Below, piece by piece: positions 48,128 through 55,120 of a stretch of 64,000 nt of DNA. The notes under the pieces are model-generated. The model made no database searches, was not told where the DNA came from, and saw only the letters and a program-made list of their open reading frames with translations. Position 1 is the stretch's first letter, and every line of letters begins with the position of its first letter. This DNA comes from Thermus thermamylovorans (GTDB lineage: Bacteria; Deinococcota; Deinococci; Deinococcales; Thermaceae), in the NCBI RefSeq assembly GCF_004307015.1, contig NZ_SIJL01000005.1, forward strand, positions 55,402 through 119,401, given 5' to 3'. The position numbers and the translations under genes were made by a program.

Positions 48128-49558
48128 CTAGCCCTTCACCACGATGAGGGGTCTCAGGCGGGCCACCTTCCTCCCGATCCCCGCCCCCTGCACCGCCTCC
48201 ACCACCACGGAGACGTCCTTGTAGGCCTCGGGCATCTCCTCGTCCACCGTGGCCCGGGTGGCGGCCCGCACCAGGATGCCCCTTTCCGCAAGCTCCTTCA
48301 CCAGGTTGCGCTCCCGGGCCACCCGCTTGGCCTGGTGACGGCTCATCTTGCGCCCGGCCCCATGGCAGCTACTGCCAAAGGAAAGGGCCATGGCCCCTTC
48401 CGTCCCCGCCAGCACGTAGGAGTAGCGGCCCATGTCCCCAGGTACCAGGACGGGCTGGCCCACCCTGCGGTACTCCGCGGGGACCTCCGGGTGGCCGGGG
48501 CCGAAGGCCCGGGTGGCCCCCTTGCGGTGGACCAGGACCCTCTTCCCCCCGTGCTCCTCGAACTTGGCGTTGTTGTGGGCCAGGTCGTAGAGCACCCTTA
48601 GGCCGTGGTCCTTGGGGGCGTAACCCACGGCCTCAAAGGCCTCCCGCACGAAGTGGGCGATGAGCTGGCGGTTGGCGAAGGCGAAGTTGGCGGCGGCGGC
48701 CATGGCCTGGAGGTAGTCCTCCCCCTCGGGGCTCCTTATGGGGGCCGCGGCCAGCTGCTTGTCCACAAGCTCAATCCCGTAGCGGGGGGCGGCCTTCAGG
48801 AAGCGCTCCACGTAGTCCTGGCAGACCTGGTGGCCCAGGCCCCGGCTTCCCGTGTGGATGAGGACGGTGATCTGGTTTGGGAAAAGCCCAAAGGCTTCCG
48901 CCACCTCGCCGTCGTAGATCTCGTCCACGTACTGCACCTCGAGGAAGTGGTTCCCGCTTCCCAGGGTGCCGATCTGGGGAGCCCCCCGCTCAAAGGCCCT
49001 GTCCGAAACCTTGTCGGGGTTGGCCCAGGGGAGGCGGCCCTCGGACTCGATGAAGCGCAGGTCCTCCGGGTAGCCGAAGCCCCGCCTCGTGAGCCAGCCC
49101 GCCCCTTCCTTGAGGATCTCCTTGAGCTCCTTTTTGCTGAAGCGCACGTCCTTGCGCTCACTCCCCACCCCCGAGGGGACCAGGCGAAAGAGGGCGTCGG
49201 CGAGTTCCTTCTGCCTGGGAAGGAGGTCCTCCAGGGTGAGGTGGGAGGCGAGGAGGCGTACCCCACAGTTAACGTCAAAACCCACCCCTCCCGGGCTCAC
49301 CACCCCCCCCGCCTCGGGGTCGAAGGCCGCCACCCCGCCGATGGGGAAGCCGTAGCCCCAGTGGATGTCGGGCATGGCCAGGGCGGGCTCCACGATCCCC
49401 GGCAGGGTGGCCACGTTCATGAGCTGCTGCAAGGAGGCGTAGCCTTCCCCCTCGAGGTCCTGCAAAATCGCCTCCGAGGCGAAAAACACCGCATCCACCC
49501 GCATCTTCCCCTGGCGGGGGATGCGGTAGGTGTAGGGGGCGATTCGTTCGAAGCGCAT
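48128..49558 (-). CDS. rtcB: tRNA-splicing ligase RtcB (3'-phosphate/5'-OH RNA ligase)
   Basis: GTP- and manganese-dependent RNA ligase of 476 residues. Metal ligand C98 is in VGFDVNCGVR; NHFLEVQY and HTGSRGLGHQV provide further ligands; the guanylate-accepting histidine (about H399) is in SSCHGAGRKMSRHQA. It repairs RNAs cut to leave 2',3'-cyclic phosphate ends. No intein and no rtcA or rtcR neighbour. The ATG at 49558 has GGGAGG upstream. Promoter and a leader hairpin lie at 49582-49638. Confidence 0.96.
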   Translation of the reverse strand: MRFERIAPYTYRIPRQGKMRVDAVFFASEAILQDLEGEGYASLQQLMNVATLPGIVEPALAMPDIHWGYGFPIGGVAAFDPEAGGVVSPGGVGFDVNCGVRLLASHLTLEDLLPRQKELADALFRLVPSGVGSERKDVRFSKKELKEILKEGAGWLTRRGFGYPEDLRFIESEGRLPWANPDKVSDRAFERGAPQIGTLGSGNHFLEVQYVDEIYDGEVAEAFGLFPNQITVLIHTGSRGLGHQVCQDYVERFLKAAPRYGIELVDKQLAAAPIRSPEGEDYLQAMAAAANFAFANRQLIAHFVREAFEAVGYAPKDHGLRVLYDLAHNNAKFEEHGGKRVLVHRKGATRAFGPGHPEVPAEYRRVGQPVLVPGDMGRYSYVLAGTEGAMALSFGSSCHGAGRKMSRHQAKRVARERNLVKELAERGILVRAATRATVDEEMPEAYKDVSVVVEAVQGAGIGRKVARLRPLIVVKG

Positions 49559-49581
49559 GGCGCCCTCCCAAAACAAAACCG

Positions 49582-49599
49582 CCGGGCTTTTGGGCCCGG
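49582..49599 (-). promoter_or_regulatory. Leader hairpin of rtcB
   Basis: CCGGGC-N6-GCCCGG in the predicted 5' leader. On the minus strand it is followed by GGCGGTTTTGTTTTGG before the ribosome site. The hairpin plus T-rich tail resembles an attenuator. Confidence 0.4.
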
Positions 49600-49609
49600 G
49601 CTTACCCTT

Positions 49610-49638
49610 AGGCTACCGCGGTATGCGCTATGCGTCAA
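49610..49638 (-). promoter_or_regulatory. Promoter of rtcB
   Basis: Minus-strand TTGACG (49633-49638), 17-base spacer, TAGCCT (49610-49615). Three TATGCG repeats (49622-49627, 49629-49634, 49642-49647) overlap or flank the -35 box. Confidence 0.65.
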
Positions 49639-49717
49639 GGCTATGCGGCGATCCCCCCCTTCCGCCGGGCCACACCGCGTACAGGGAGGCCGCACCCGCC
49701 CCCTCACCGGGGCCCCC

Positions 49718-49751
49718 ACCCTGCCCGCGGCAGGGTAGGGTGGTATAAAAT
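49718..49751 (+). promoter_or_regulatory. PP2C gene promoter with inverted repeat
   Basis: TATAAAAT (49744-49751) ends 6-8 bases before the GTG at 49758 (leaderless). The perfect repeat ACCCTGCC-CGC-GGCAGGGT (49718-49736) takes the place of a -35 box and could be an operator. Confidence 0.55.
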
Positions 49752-49757
49752 CCCCCC

Positions 49758-50687
49758 GTGCCCGGGCTGGTCTTCGCCCTGGAAACCCACCCCGGCCGCA
49801 AACGTCCCAAGAACGAGGACGCGGTGGGCTACGCCCTCACCCCCTGGGGCGGGGCCTTCGTGGTGGCGGACGGGATGGGGGGGCACCGCACGGGGGAGGT
49901 GGCGGCCCGGCTGGCAGTGGACACCGTCCTCGCCCACCTGCAGGGGACCGACCCCTCCCCCAAGGTCCTCCTGGAAGCCCTGGAGCGGGCCAACGAGGCC
50001 ATCTACCTGGAGGCCCAGCGTCCCGAGAACCGGGGCATGGGCACCACCGCCACCTGCCTCCTTTTGGATTTGCCCTATGCCCTGATCGCCCACGTGGGAG
50101 ACTCCCGGGCCTACCTCCTGCGCCGGGGGGAGCTTGCCCTCCTCACCGAGGACCACTCCTGGGTGGCGGAGAGGGTACGCCAGGGCCTCCTCTCCCCCGA
50201 GGAGGCCAAGACCCACCGCTGGCGCAACGTGATCACCAACGCCCTGGGCTCCTTCCCCCAGGCCCGGGTGGACCTCCTGGGCCTCAAGGCGGAGCCCGGG
50301 GACGCCTTCTTGCTCTGCACCGACGGGCTTTCCGGGGTGCTGGAGGACCGCACCCTCCTGGAGGTGCTGAAGAACTTCCCCCCGGAGGAGGCCGCCCGCC
50401 GCCTGGTGGCCCTGGCCAACGAGTGGGGGGGGCCCGACAACGTGAGCGCCCTGGTGGTGCGCCTGCCCGAGGAGCTGCCCAAAGGGGCCCGGCCCTACGC
50501 CCTCCCCCTGGAGGCGGCGGGGGGGCAGCCGGTGCGCCTGAAACTGGGGGAGGAGCCTGAGGAGCTGCCCACCCAGGTGCTGGAGCCCGAGGCGCGGCGT
50601 CCCCGGGTGGCCTGGCGGGACGCCCTCCTCATCCTCCTCTGGGTGGTGGTGGTGGCCTATATCCTCCTGGGCTACTTCCGGCCCTAG
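49758..50687 (+). CDS. PP2C-type Ser/Thr protein phosphatase with C-terminal membrane anchor
   Basis: Metal-dependent phosphatase of 309 residues. Motifs: GRKRPKNEDAVGY, FVVADGMGGHRTGEVAA (metal Asp and GG), GMGTTATCLLL, AHVGDSRAYLLRRGEL, LCTDGLSGVL and WGGPDNVSALVV. After a linker (about 240-285) a single membrane helix (LLILLWVVVVAYILLGYF) anchors it with the catalytic domain in the cytoplasm. No partner kinase is nearby. GTG start at 49758 directly after TATAAAAT, implying a leaderless message. Confidence 0.93.
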   Translation: MPGLVFALETHPGRKRPKNEDAVGYALTPWGGAFVVADGMGGHRTGEVAARLAVDTVLAHLQGTDPSPKVLLEALERANEAIYLEAQRPENRGMGTTATCLLLDLPYALIAHVGDSRAYLLRRGELALLTEDHSWVAERVRQGLLSPEEAKTHRWRNVITNALGSFPQARVDLLGLKAEPGDAFLLCTDGLSGVLEDRTLLEVLKNFPPEEAARRLVALANEWGGPDNVSALVVRLPEELPKGARPYALPLEAAGGQPVRLKLGEEPEELPTQVLEPEARRPRVAWRDALLILLWVVVVAYILLGYFRP

Positions 50688-50693
50688 ACCTGC

Positions 50694-50699
50694 TAGACT
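50694..50699 (+). promoter_or_regulatory. -10 box of ndk
   Basis: TAGACT ends 9 bases before the ndk ATG and follows the PP2C stop closely. Transcription from the PP2C promoter is also possible. Confidence 0.4.
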
Positions 50700-50708
50700 C
50701 CTAGGGGT

Positions 50709-51122
50709 ATGGAGCGCACCTTCGTGATGGTGAAACCCGACGGGGTCAGGCGCGGCCTGGTGGGGGAGATCCTCGCCCGCTTTGAGCGCAAGGGCTTCCG
50801 CCTGGTGGGCCTGAAGCTCATGCGCATCTCCCAGGAGTTGGCGGAGAGGCACTACGCCGAGCACCGGGAGAAGCCCTTCTTCCCCGGCCTGGTGAGCTTC
50901 ATCACCTCGGGGCCGGTGGTGGCCCTGGTCCTGGAGGGCCCGGGCGCGGTGGCCGAGGTGCGGAAGATGATGGGGGCCACCCACCCCAAGGACGCCCTTC
51001 CCGGCACCCTCCGCGGGGACTTCGCCACCACCATCGACGAAAACGTGGTCCACGGCTCGGCGAGCCTCGAGGACGCCGAGCGGGAAATCGGCCTCTTCTT
51101 CCGCCCGGAGGAACTGCTCTAA
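50709..51122 (+). CDS. ndk: Nucleoside diphosphate kinase
   Basis: Transfers the gamma phosphate between nucleoside triphosphates and diphosphates. Protein of 137 residues with [51 protein letters not shown] and the phosphohistidine H115 in [17 protein letters not shown] long, perfect hairpin follows the stop. Confidence 0.97.
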   Translation: MERTFVMVKPDGVRRGLVGEILARFERKGFRLVGLKLMRISQELAERHYAEHREKPFFPGLVSFITSGPVVALVLEGPGAVAEVRKMMGATHPKDALPGTLRGDFATTIDENVVHGSASLEDAEREIGLFFRPEELL

Positions 51123-51125
51123 GCA

Positions 51126-51153
51126 CCCCGTCGTGGCCTGCGCCACGACGGGG
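51126..51153. terminator. Strong hairpin after ndk
   Basis: CCCCGTCGTGGC-CTGC-GCCACGACGGGG has a perfect 12-base stem starting 4 bases after the ndk stop. There is no T tract, so it may act as a processing or barrier hairpin as much as a terminator. A second imperfect GC hairpin lies at about 51210-51234, next to the convergent gene's stop. Confidence 0.6.
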
Positions 51154-51234
51154 CCCCAGGGACGCCGTGGGCAGGCCCCTTTGCCCCCATTCTGTGAGGC
51201 GGCCCCCCGGGGAAGAAGCCCGCGGGGGGTGGCG

Positions 51235-51780
51235 TCACTCCCCGCTTTCCGGGGCCTGGGGGAGGCTTTGCGCCCGGAGGCGCTCCCAGGGGAAGTCGTC
51301 CAGGGGGTAGAAGCGGTCCGCCTGCTGGGCCAGGCGGTGGGAGGAGAGGGCGTGGAAGGTGGTGTTCTCCACCTGCTTGCCCATGTCCTGCACCACCCGC
51401 ACCACCTCGGCGAAGTCCCCGTCCCCGGAGACCAAAACCGCCACGTCGTAGGCGTCCGCGTAGGCCAGGCGCAGGATGTCGATGGCGATTTGGATGTCCA
51501 CCCCCTTTTCCACGAACCCCTCGGTGCGGCGCTCCAGCCGGCCCAGGCGCACGGTCACGTAGGGAACCCGCTTCAGGTAGTTGAGGAAGCTCTGGTGGGC
51601 CTTGGCCGCGGGGTCCTCCGGGGGCAGGGGGGCGTTGTAGTAGTAGGCCCTGAGAAGCCGCCGCCCCGCGGTGAGGAGGGTGATGAACTCGATGAAGTTC
51701 AGCCGGTAGTCCGAGCCCAGGTGCTGCACCAGCCCCTTGTAGAGGTTGGAGCCGTCGATAAATATGGCCACCCTTTCCAT
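51235..51780 (-). CDS. NYN domain (PIN-like) nuclease family protein
   Basis: A 181-residue protein of the LabA/DUF88 family. The acidic residues of a PIN-like active site are present: VAIFIDGSNLYKGL, the central FVEKGVDIQIAIDILRLAY and VSGDGDFAEVVRVVQDMGK. It is presumably an RNase, but the target is unknown. The start at 51780 has no clear ribosome site; the next minus-strand TAAACT box is some 30 bases further up. Confidence 0.92.
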   Translation of the reverse strand: MERVAIFIDGSNLYKGLVQHLGSDYRLNFIEFITLLTAGRRLLRAYYYNAPLPPEDPAAKAHQSFLNYLKRVPYVTVRLGRLERRTEGFVEKGVDIQIAIDILRLAYADAYDVAVLVSGDGDFAEVVRVVQDMGKQVENTTFHALSSHRLAQQADRFYPLDDFPWERLRAQSLPQAPESGE

Positions 51781-51839
51781 ACGCAGGCCCGCCCCTTCAC
51801 CGGGCCCCCTCAGTTTAGCCCATGGGGGTGAGGGAGTTC

Positions 51840-51898
51840 ATAGCCCACCGCTCAATGAGCGGTGGGGAGGGCATAGGGCTATCGGCTTTGCCCTTTCG
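51840..51898. repeat. Structured intergenic element
   Basis: CCCACCGCTCA-A-TGAGCGGTGGG (51844-51866) is a perfect 11-base-arm palindrome. ATAGCCC (51840-51846) can alternatively pair with GGGCTAT (51876-51882), and GCCC-TTTC-GGGC follows at about 51890. The dense hairpins resemble the terminal region of an IS200/IS605-type element or a small non-coding RNA, but no transposase is present. The rest of the gap to 51957 shows nothing else clear. Confidence 0.45.
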
Positions 51899-51957
51899 GG
51901 CGGGGTCATCCTACCACAGGCTTCCCATGAGCGCAAGATGAGGGGAGGAAACGCCCT

Positions 51958-52314
51958 CTAGGAGCGCCTCCTCTCCGTTTCCGCGTACACGTCGCGGAAG
52001 ACCCCGGGGATGGGGGCGTGGGGCTTGTGCACCCGCACCCGCACCGCCTGAAGGCGGGGGAAGGCCCGGAGGAGCTCCTCCGCCAGGTGGTCGGCCAGGG
52101 CCTCGATCAGGTAAAACCGTCGGCGGCGCACCGCCGCCTCCACCAGGGCGTAGACCTGGGCGTAGTCCACGGTCTCCTCCAGCCGGTCCCCCTTGCCCTC
52201 GAAGGGCACCTGGAGCCAGAGGTCCACCACGAACCGGGCCCCAAGCCGCCCCTCCTCGGGCCGCACCCCGTGGTGGCCGTAGAACTCCAGGCCCAAAAGG
52301 GCGATCTCCCCCAC
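51958..52314 (-). CDS. folB: Dihydroneopterin aldolase
   Basis: Folate pathway enzyme of 118 residues, just upstream of pterin pyrophosphorylation. Signatures: MGEIALLGLEFYGHHGVRPEEGRLGARFVVDLWL at the start, ETVDYAQVYALVEAAV, and LIEALADHLAEELL with the catalytic Lys in VRVHKPHAPIPG. GTG start at 52314, two bases after the folP stop, so co-translated. Confidence 0.93.
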   Translation of the reverse strand: MGEIALLGLEFYGHHGVRPEEGRLGARFVVDLWLQVPFEGKGDRLEETVDYAQVYALVEAAVRRRRFYLIEALADHLAEELLRAFPRLQAVRVRVHKPHAPIPGVFRDVYAETERRRS

Positions 52315-52316
52315 GG

Positions 52317-53141
52317 CTACCCCCAAAGGGCGTTCCAGACGGAGAGGGCCTCCCGGTGGGCCTTTACGTCGTGGACCCGAAGGAGCCTCGCCCCCTTCAT
52401 GGCGGCGTAGAGGTGGGCGGCCACGGAGCCCAGGACCCGCTCCCGGGGCTCCTCCACCCCCGTGAGCTCCCCGATGGTGCGCTTGCGGGAGAGCCCCACC
52501 AGAACCGGGTGGCCCAGCCCCACGATGGCCTCCAGGCGGCGGAGGAGGGCCAGGTTGTGCTCCAGGAGCTTCCCGAAGCCGAAGCCCGGGTCCAGGACCA
52601 CCTGGGGCACCCCCGCCCTCAGGGCCCCCTCCGCCTGGGCCTCCAGGAAGGCCCGCACCTCGGCCACCACGTCCCGGTAGCGGGCGTGGGCCATCATGGC
52701 CCGCGGGTCGGGGACGGGCATGTGCATGACCACCGCCGCCACCCCAAAGCGGGCGCAAAGGGCCACCATGCGCTCGTCCCTGAGGCCCGTCACGTCGTTC
52801 AGGAGGTGGGCCCCCAGCCTCAGGGCCTCCGCCGCCACCTCGGGTTTGCGGGTGTCCACGCTCACCGGCACCCCCAGGCCCAGGACAGCCTCCAACACAG
52901 GGAGGAGCCGCCTTTTCTCCTCCTCCAGGGGCACGGGCTCCGCCCCCGGGCGGGTGGACTCGGCCCCCAGGTCCAGGAGGTCTGCCCCCTCGGCCACCAG
53001 GGCCTTGGCCCGCTCCAGGGCCCGTTCCGGATCCAGGTAGAGGCCGCCGTCGGAAAAGGAGTCGGGGGTGAGGTTGAGGACGCCCATGAGGCGGGGGCGG
53101 GAGAGGTCCAGGGCGCGGTCGCGAAGCCAGAGGACGGGCAC
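52317..53141 (-). CDS. folP: Dihydropteroate synthase
   Basis: Joins dihydropterin pyrophosphate and p-aminobenzoate; target of sulfonamides. Protein of 274 residues with MGVLNLTPDSFSDGG, LLDLGAESTRPGAEPV, VSVDTRKPEVAAEAL, LLNDVTGL, VLDPGFGFGK and VGLSRKRTIGEL. I chose the GTG at 53141 because a perfect TATAAT lies 7 bases upstream of it (leaderless); a longer open frame to 53228 adds a tail the family lacks. Confidence 0.94.
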   Translation of the reverse strand: MPVLWLRDRALDLSRPRLMGVLNLTPDSFSDGGLYLDPERALERAKALVAEGADLLDLGAESTRPGAEPVPLEEEKRRLLPVLEAVLGLGVPVSVDTRKPEVAAEALRLGAHLLNDVTGLRDERMVALCARFGVAAVVMHMPVPDPRAMMAHARYRDVVAEVRAFLEAQAEGALRAGVPQVVLDPGFGFGKLLEHNLALLRRLEAIVGLGHPVLVGLSRKRTIGELTGVEEPRERVLGSVAAHLYAAMKGARLLRVHDVKAHREALSVWNALWG

Positions 53142-53148
53142 GGTAGGG

Positions 53149-53154
53149 ATTATA
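53149..53154 (-). promoter_or_regulatory. -10 box of folP, leaderless
   Basis: Minus-strand TATAAT, perfect consensus, 7 bases before the GTG at 53141. Confidence 0.7.
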
Positions 53155-53213
53155 TCGGAGGAAGGGGGCGGGGGCCCGTCCCGGAAGGACCTGCCCGCGG
53201 GCCTGGGCTCTGG

Positions 53214-53219
53214 TAAGGT
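53214..53219 (+). promoter_or_regulatory. -10 box of the MFS gene, leaderless
   Basis: TAAGGT ends 7 bases before the ATG at 53227. Confidence 0.45.
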
Positions 53220-53226
53220 GGGGCCC

Positions 53227-54435
53227 ATGCCCCGCGGCCCCGGGTGGTTCCTCGCCCTTTCCGCCTACTGGTTCGCCACCAGCCTCAAGTGGTTCCTGGT
53301 CCTCCTGGTGATCCTCCCTGCCAAGGTGGCGGAGCTCTCCCCCCCGGAGGAGCGGGCCTCGAGGCTCGGCTTCCTCTTCGCCCTGGGGGCGGTGATGGCC
53401 ATCCTGGGCCCGCCCCTCATGGGCTACCTCTCGGACCGCCTGGGAAGGCGGCGGCCCTTTTTGCTCCTGGGAAGCCTCCTCACCGCCACGGCCCTCCTCC
53501 TCCTGGTCCACGCCCCCAGCTACGGCCTCCTCCTCCTGGCCTACCTGCTCCTGCAGGTGGGGGACGACCTGGCCACCGGGCCCTACTCGGCCCTCATCCC
53601 CGACCTGGTGCCCCGGGGAGAGCGGGGGACGGCCGCGGGGTACATGGGGGTCTTGCAGGTGTCCGGGCAGGTGCTGGGGGGGGTGGTGGGCTTCCTCCTG
53701 CCCCTGGCCCCCCAGGCCCACCTGGCGGCCCTGGTGAACCTCCTGGGGGCCCTGGCCAGCGCCCGGGTGGTCCCCGACCGCCTTCCGCGCCGGAACCCCA
53801 GGCCCCTCCTCACCGCCCTGGCCGCCCCCTGGGGGGACCGGGACTTCCTCCTGGTCTACCTCACCCGCTTCCTGGTGATGCTGGGCTTCTACCTGGCCCA
53901 GACCTACCTGCAGTACTACCTGGCGGACGCGGTGCGGACCTTCCAGGCCCTGGGCCGGACCCTCACCGAGGAGCCTTTCCAGGCGGTGGCCCTCCTGGGC
54001 CTCCTCATCTCCCTGGGGGCGGCCCTGGCCAGCCTGCCCGCGGGGCGGGCCTCGGACCGCCTCGGGCGCAAGCCCCTCATCTACCTTTCGGGGGCGGGGC
54101 TGGGCCTCCTCATGCCCTTCCTCCTCCTCTTCCCCCGCTACGACCTCTTCCTGGGCCTGGCCCTCTTCTTCGGCCTCTTCTACGGGGTGTACCTGGCGGT
54201 GGACTGGGCCCTGGTGGCCGATGTCCTCCGGGACCCCGAGGCCCACGCCACGGACATGGGCCTGTGGCAGACCTCCATCGTGGTGCCCCAGGTGCTGGCG
54301 GGGGCCTTCGGGCGGCCCTTGGACCTCCTGAACGCCCGGGAGGAGGGGCTGGGGTACCTGGTCCTCTTCCTCCTGGCCGGGGGGTTCTTCCTCCTGGGGG
54401 CCTTCCTGGTGGCCCCCATCCGCCGGGCCCGGTGA
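53227..54435 (+). CDS. Major facilitator superfamily transporter
   Basis: Inner-membrane protein of 402 residues with about twelve hydrophobic segments. The MFS motif between helices 2 and 3 is GYLSDRLGRRRPFLLLGSLL and its repeat in the second half is GRASDRLGRKPLIYLSGAGL. The pattern (helix 1 FLALSAYWFATSLKWFLVLLVILP) resembles the MelB/sugar-cation group, but the substrate is unknown. Start by position after TAAGGT (leaderless). Confidence 0.88.
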   Translation: MPRGPGWFLALSAYWFATSLKWFLVLLVILPAKVAELSPPEERASRLGFLFALGAVMAILGPPLMGYLSDRLGRRRPFLLLGSLLTATALLLLVHAPSYGLLLLAYLLLQVGDDLATGPYSALIPDLVPRGERGTAAGYMGVLQVSGQVLGGVVGFLLPLAPQAHLAALVNLLGALASARVVPDRLPRRNPRPLLTALAAPWGDRDFLLVYLTRFLVMLGFYLAQTYLQYYLADAVRTFQALGRTLTEEPFQAVALLGLLISLGAALASLPAGRASDRLGRKPLIYLSGAGLGLLMPFLLLFPRYDLFLGLALFFGLFYGVYLAVDWALVADVLRDPEAHATDMGLWQTSIVVPQVLAGAFGRPLDLLNAREEGLGYLVLFLLAGGFFLLGAFLVAPIRRAR

Positions 54436-54526
54436 GGCAGCCCCTTGCCTTCAGGGGCCCAGGGGGGCGAGAATATGCCCCATAACCCCAAGGGGCCAGC
54501 CGGGCGAGGCCCTTGCCCTGGCCGCG

Positions 54527-54555
54527 TTGACGCCCTACCGGCCCCTGGGTAGCAT
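54527..54555 (+). promoter_or_regulatory. Promoter of the TRAP dctQM operon
   Basis: TTGACG (54527-54532), 17-base spacer, TAGCAT (54550-54555). An AGGAGG ribosome site follows at 54571-54576. Confidence 0.7.
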
Positions 54556-54582
54556 GGTGCGGGTTAGCCAAGGAGGTTGGGA

Positions 54583-55119
54583 ATGCGCATTCTCTTGCAG
54601 GTTTCGCGGGGCATAGACGCCTTGACCGAGGGGGTGGGGCGGGTCGTCCTCTGGCTGGTGCTCCTGGTAGCCCTCCTCTCCGCAGGCAACGCCCTCATGC
54701 GCTACGGCTTCAGCTACAGCTCCAACGCCTACCTCGAGGCCCAGTGGTACATGTTCAGCCTCATCTTCCTCTTCGGGGGGGCCTACGCCCTGAAGCACAA
54801 CGCCCACGTGCGCATCGACCTGGTCTTCGGCCGCCTTTCCAAAAGGACCCAGGCCTGGATCGACGTGGTGGGCACGGTGCTCTTCCTCCTGCCCATGGCG
54901 GCGGGGGTGATCTACCTGGCCTGGCCCTGGGCCATGGCCTCCTGGAGCATCCGGGAGATGTCCCCCGACGTGGGGGGCCTGCCCCGCTGGCCCATCAAGC
55001 TGGCCCTGCCCCTGGGCTTCGCCCTCCTCTTCCTCCAGGGAATCTCGGAGCTCATCAAGCGGGTGGCCTTCCTCACCGGGCACCTCCCCCTGCCGGGGGA
55101 GGAGAAGGGGGTGATGTAG
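54583..55119 (+). CDS. dctQ: TRAP transporter small membrane subunit
   Basis: Protein of 178 residues with four membrane helices, the DctQ pattern: VVLWLVLLVALLSAGNALMRYGF, EAQWYMFSLIFLFGGAYALKHNAHVRIDLVFGRLS, WIDVVGTVLFLLPMAAGVIYL and a last helix in LPLGFALLFLQGISELI. Works with DctM and a periplasmic binding protein to import organic acids using the sodium gradient. The ATG at 54583 sits 6 bases after AGGAGG. Followed by dctM after one base. Confidence 0.92.
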   Translation: MRILLQVSRGIDALTEGVGRVVLWLVLLVALLSAGNALMRYGFSYSSNAYLEAQWYMFSLIFLFGGAYALKHNAHVRIDLVFGRLSKRTQAWIDVVGTVLFLLPMAAGVIYLAWPWAMASWSIREMSPDVGGLPRWPIKLALPLGFALLFLQGISELIKRVAFLTGHLPLPGEEKGVM

Positions 55120-55120
55120 G

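Noticed and set aside
49621..49647. TATGCG repeats as a mini CRISPR or integron-like array
   Set aside because: Only three 6-base units with irregular spacing; better explained as promoter sites.
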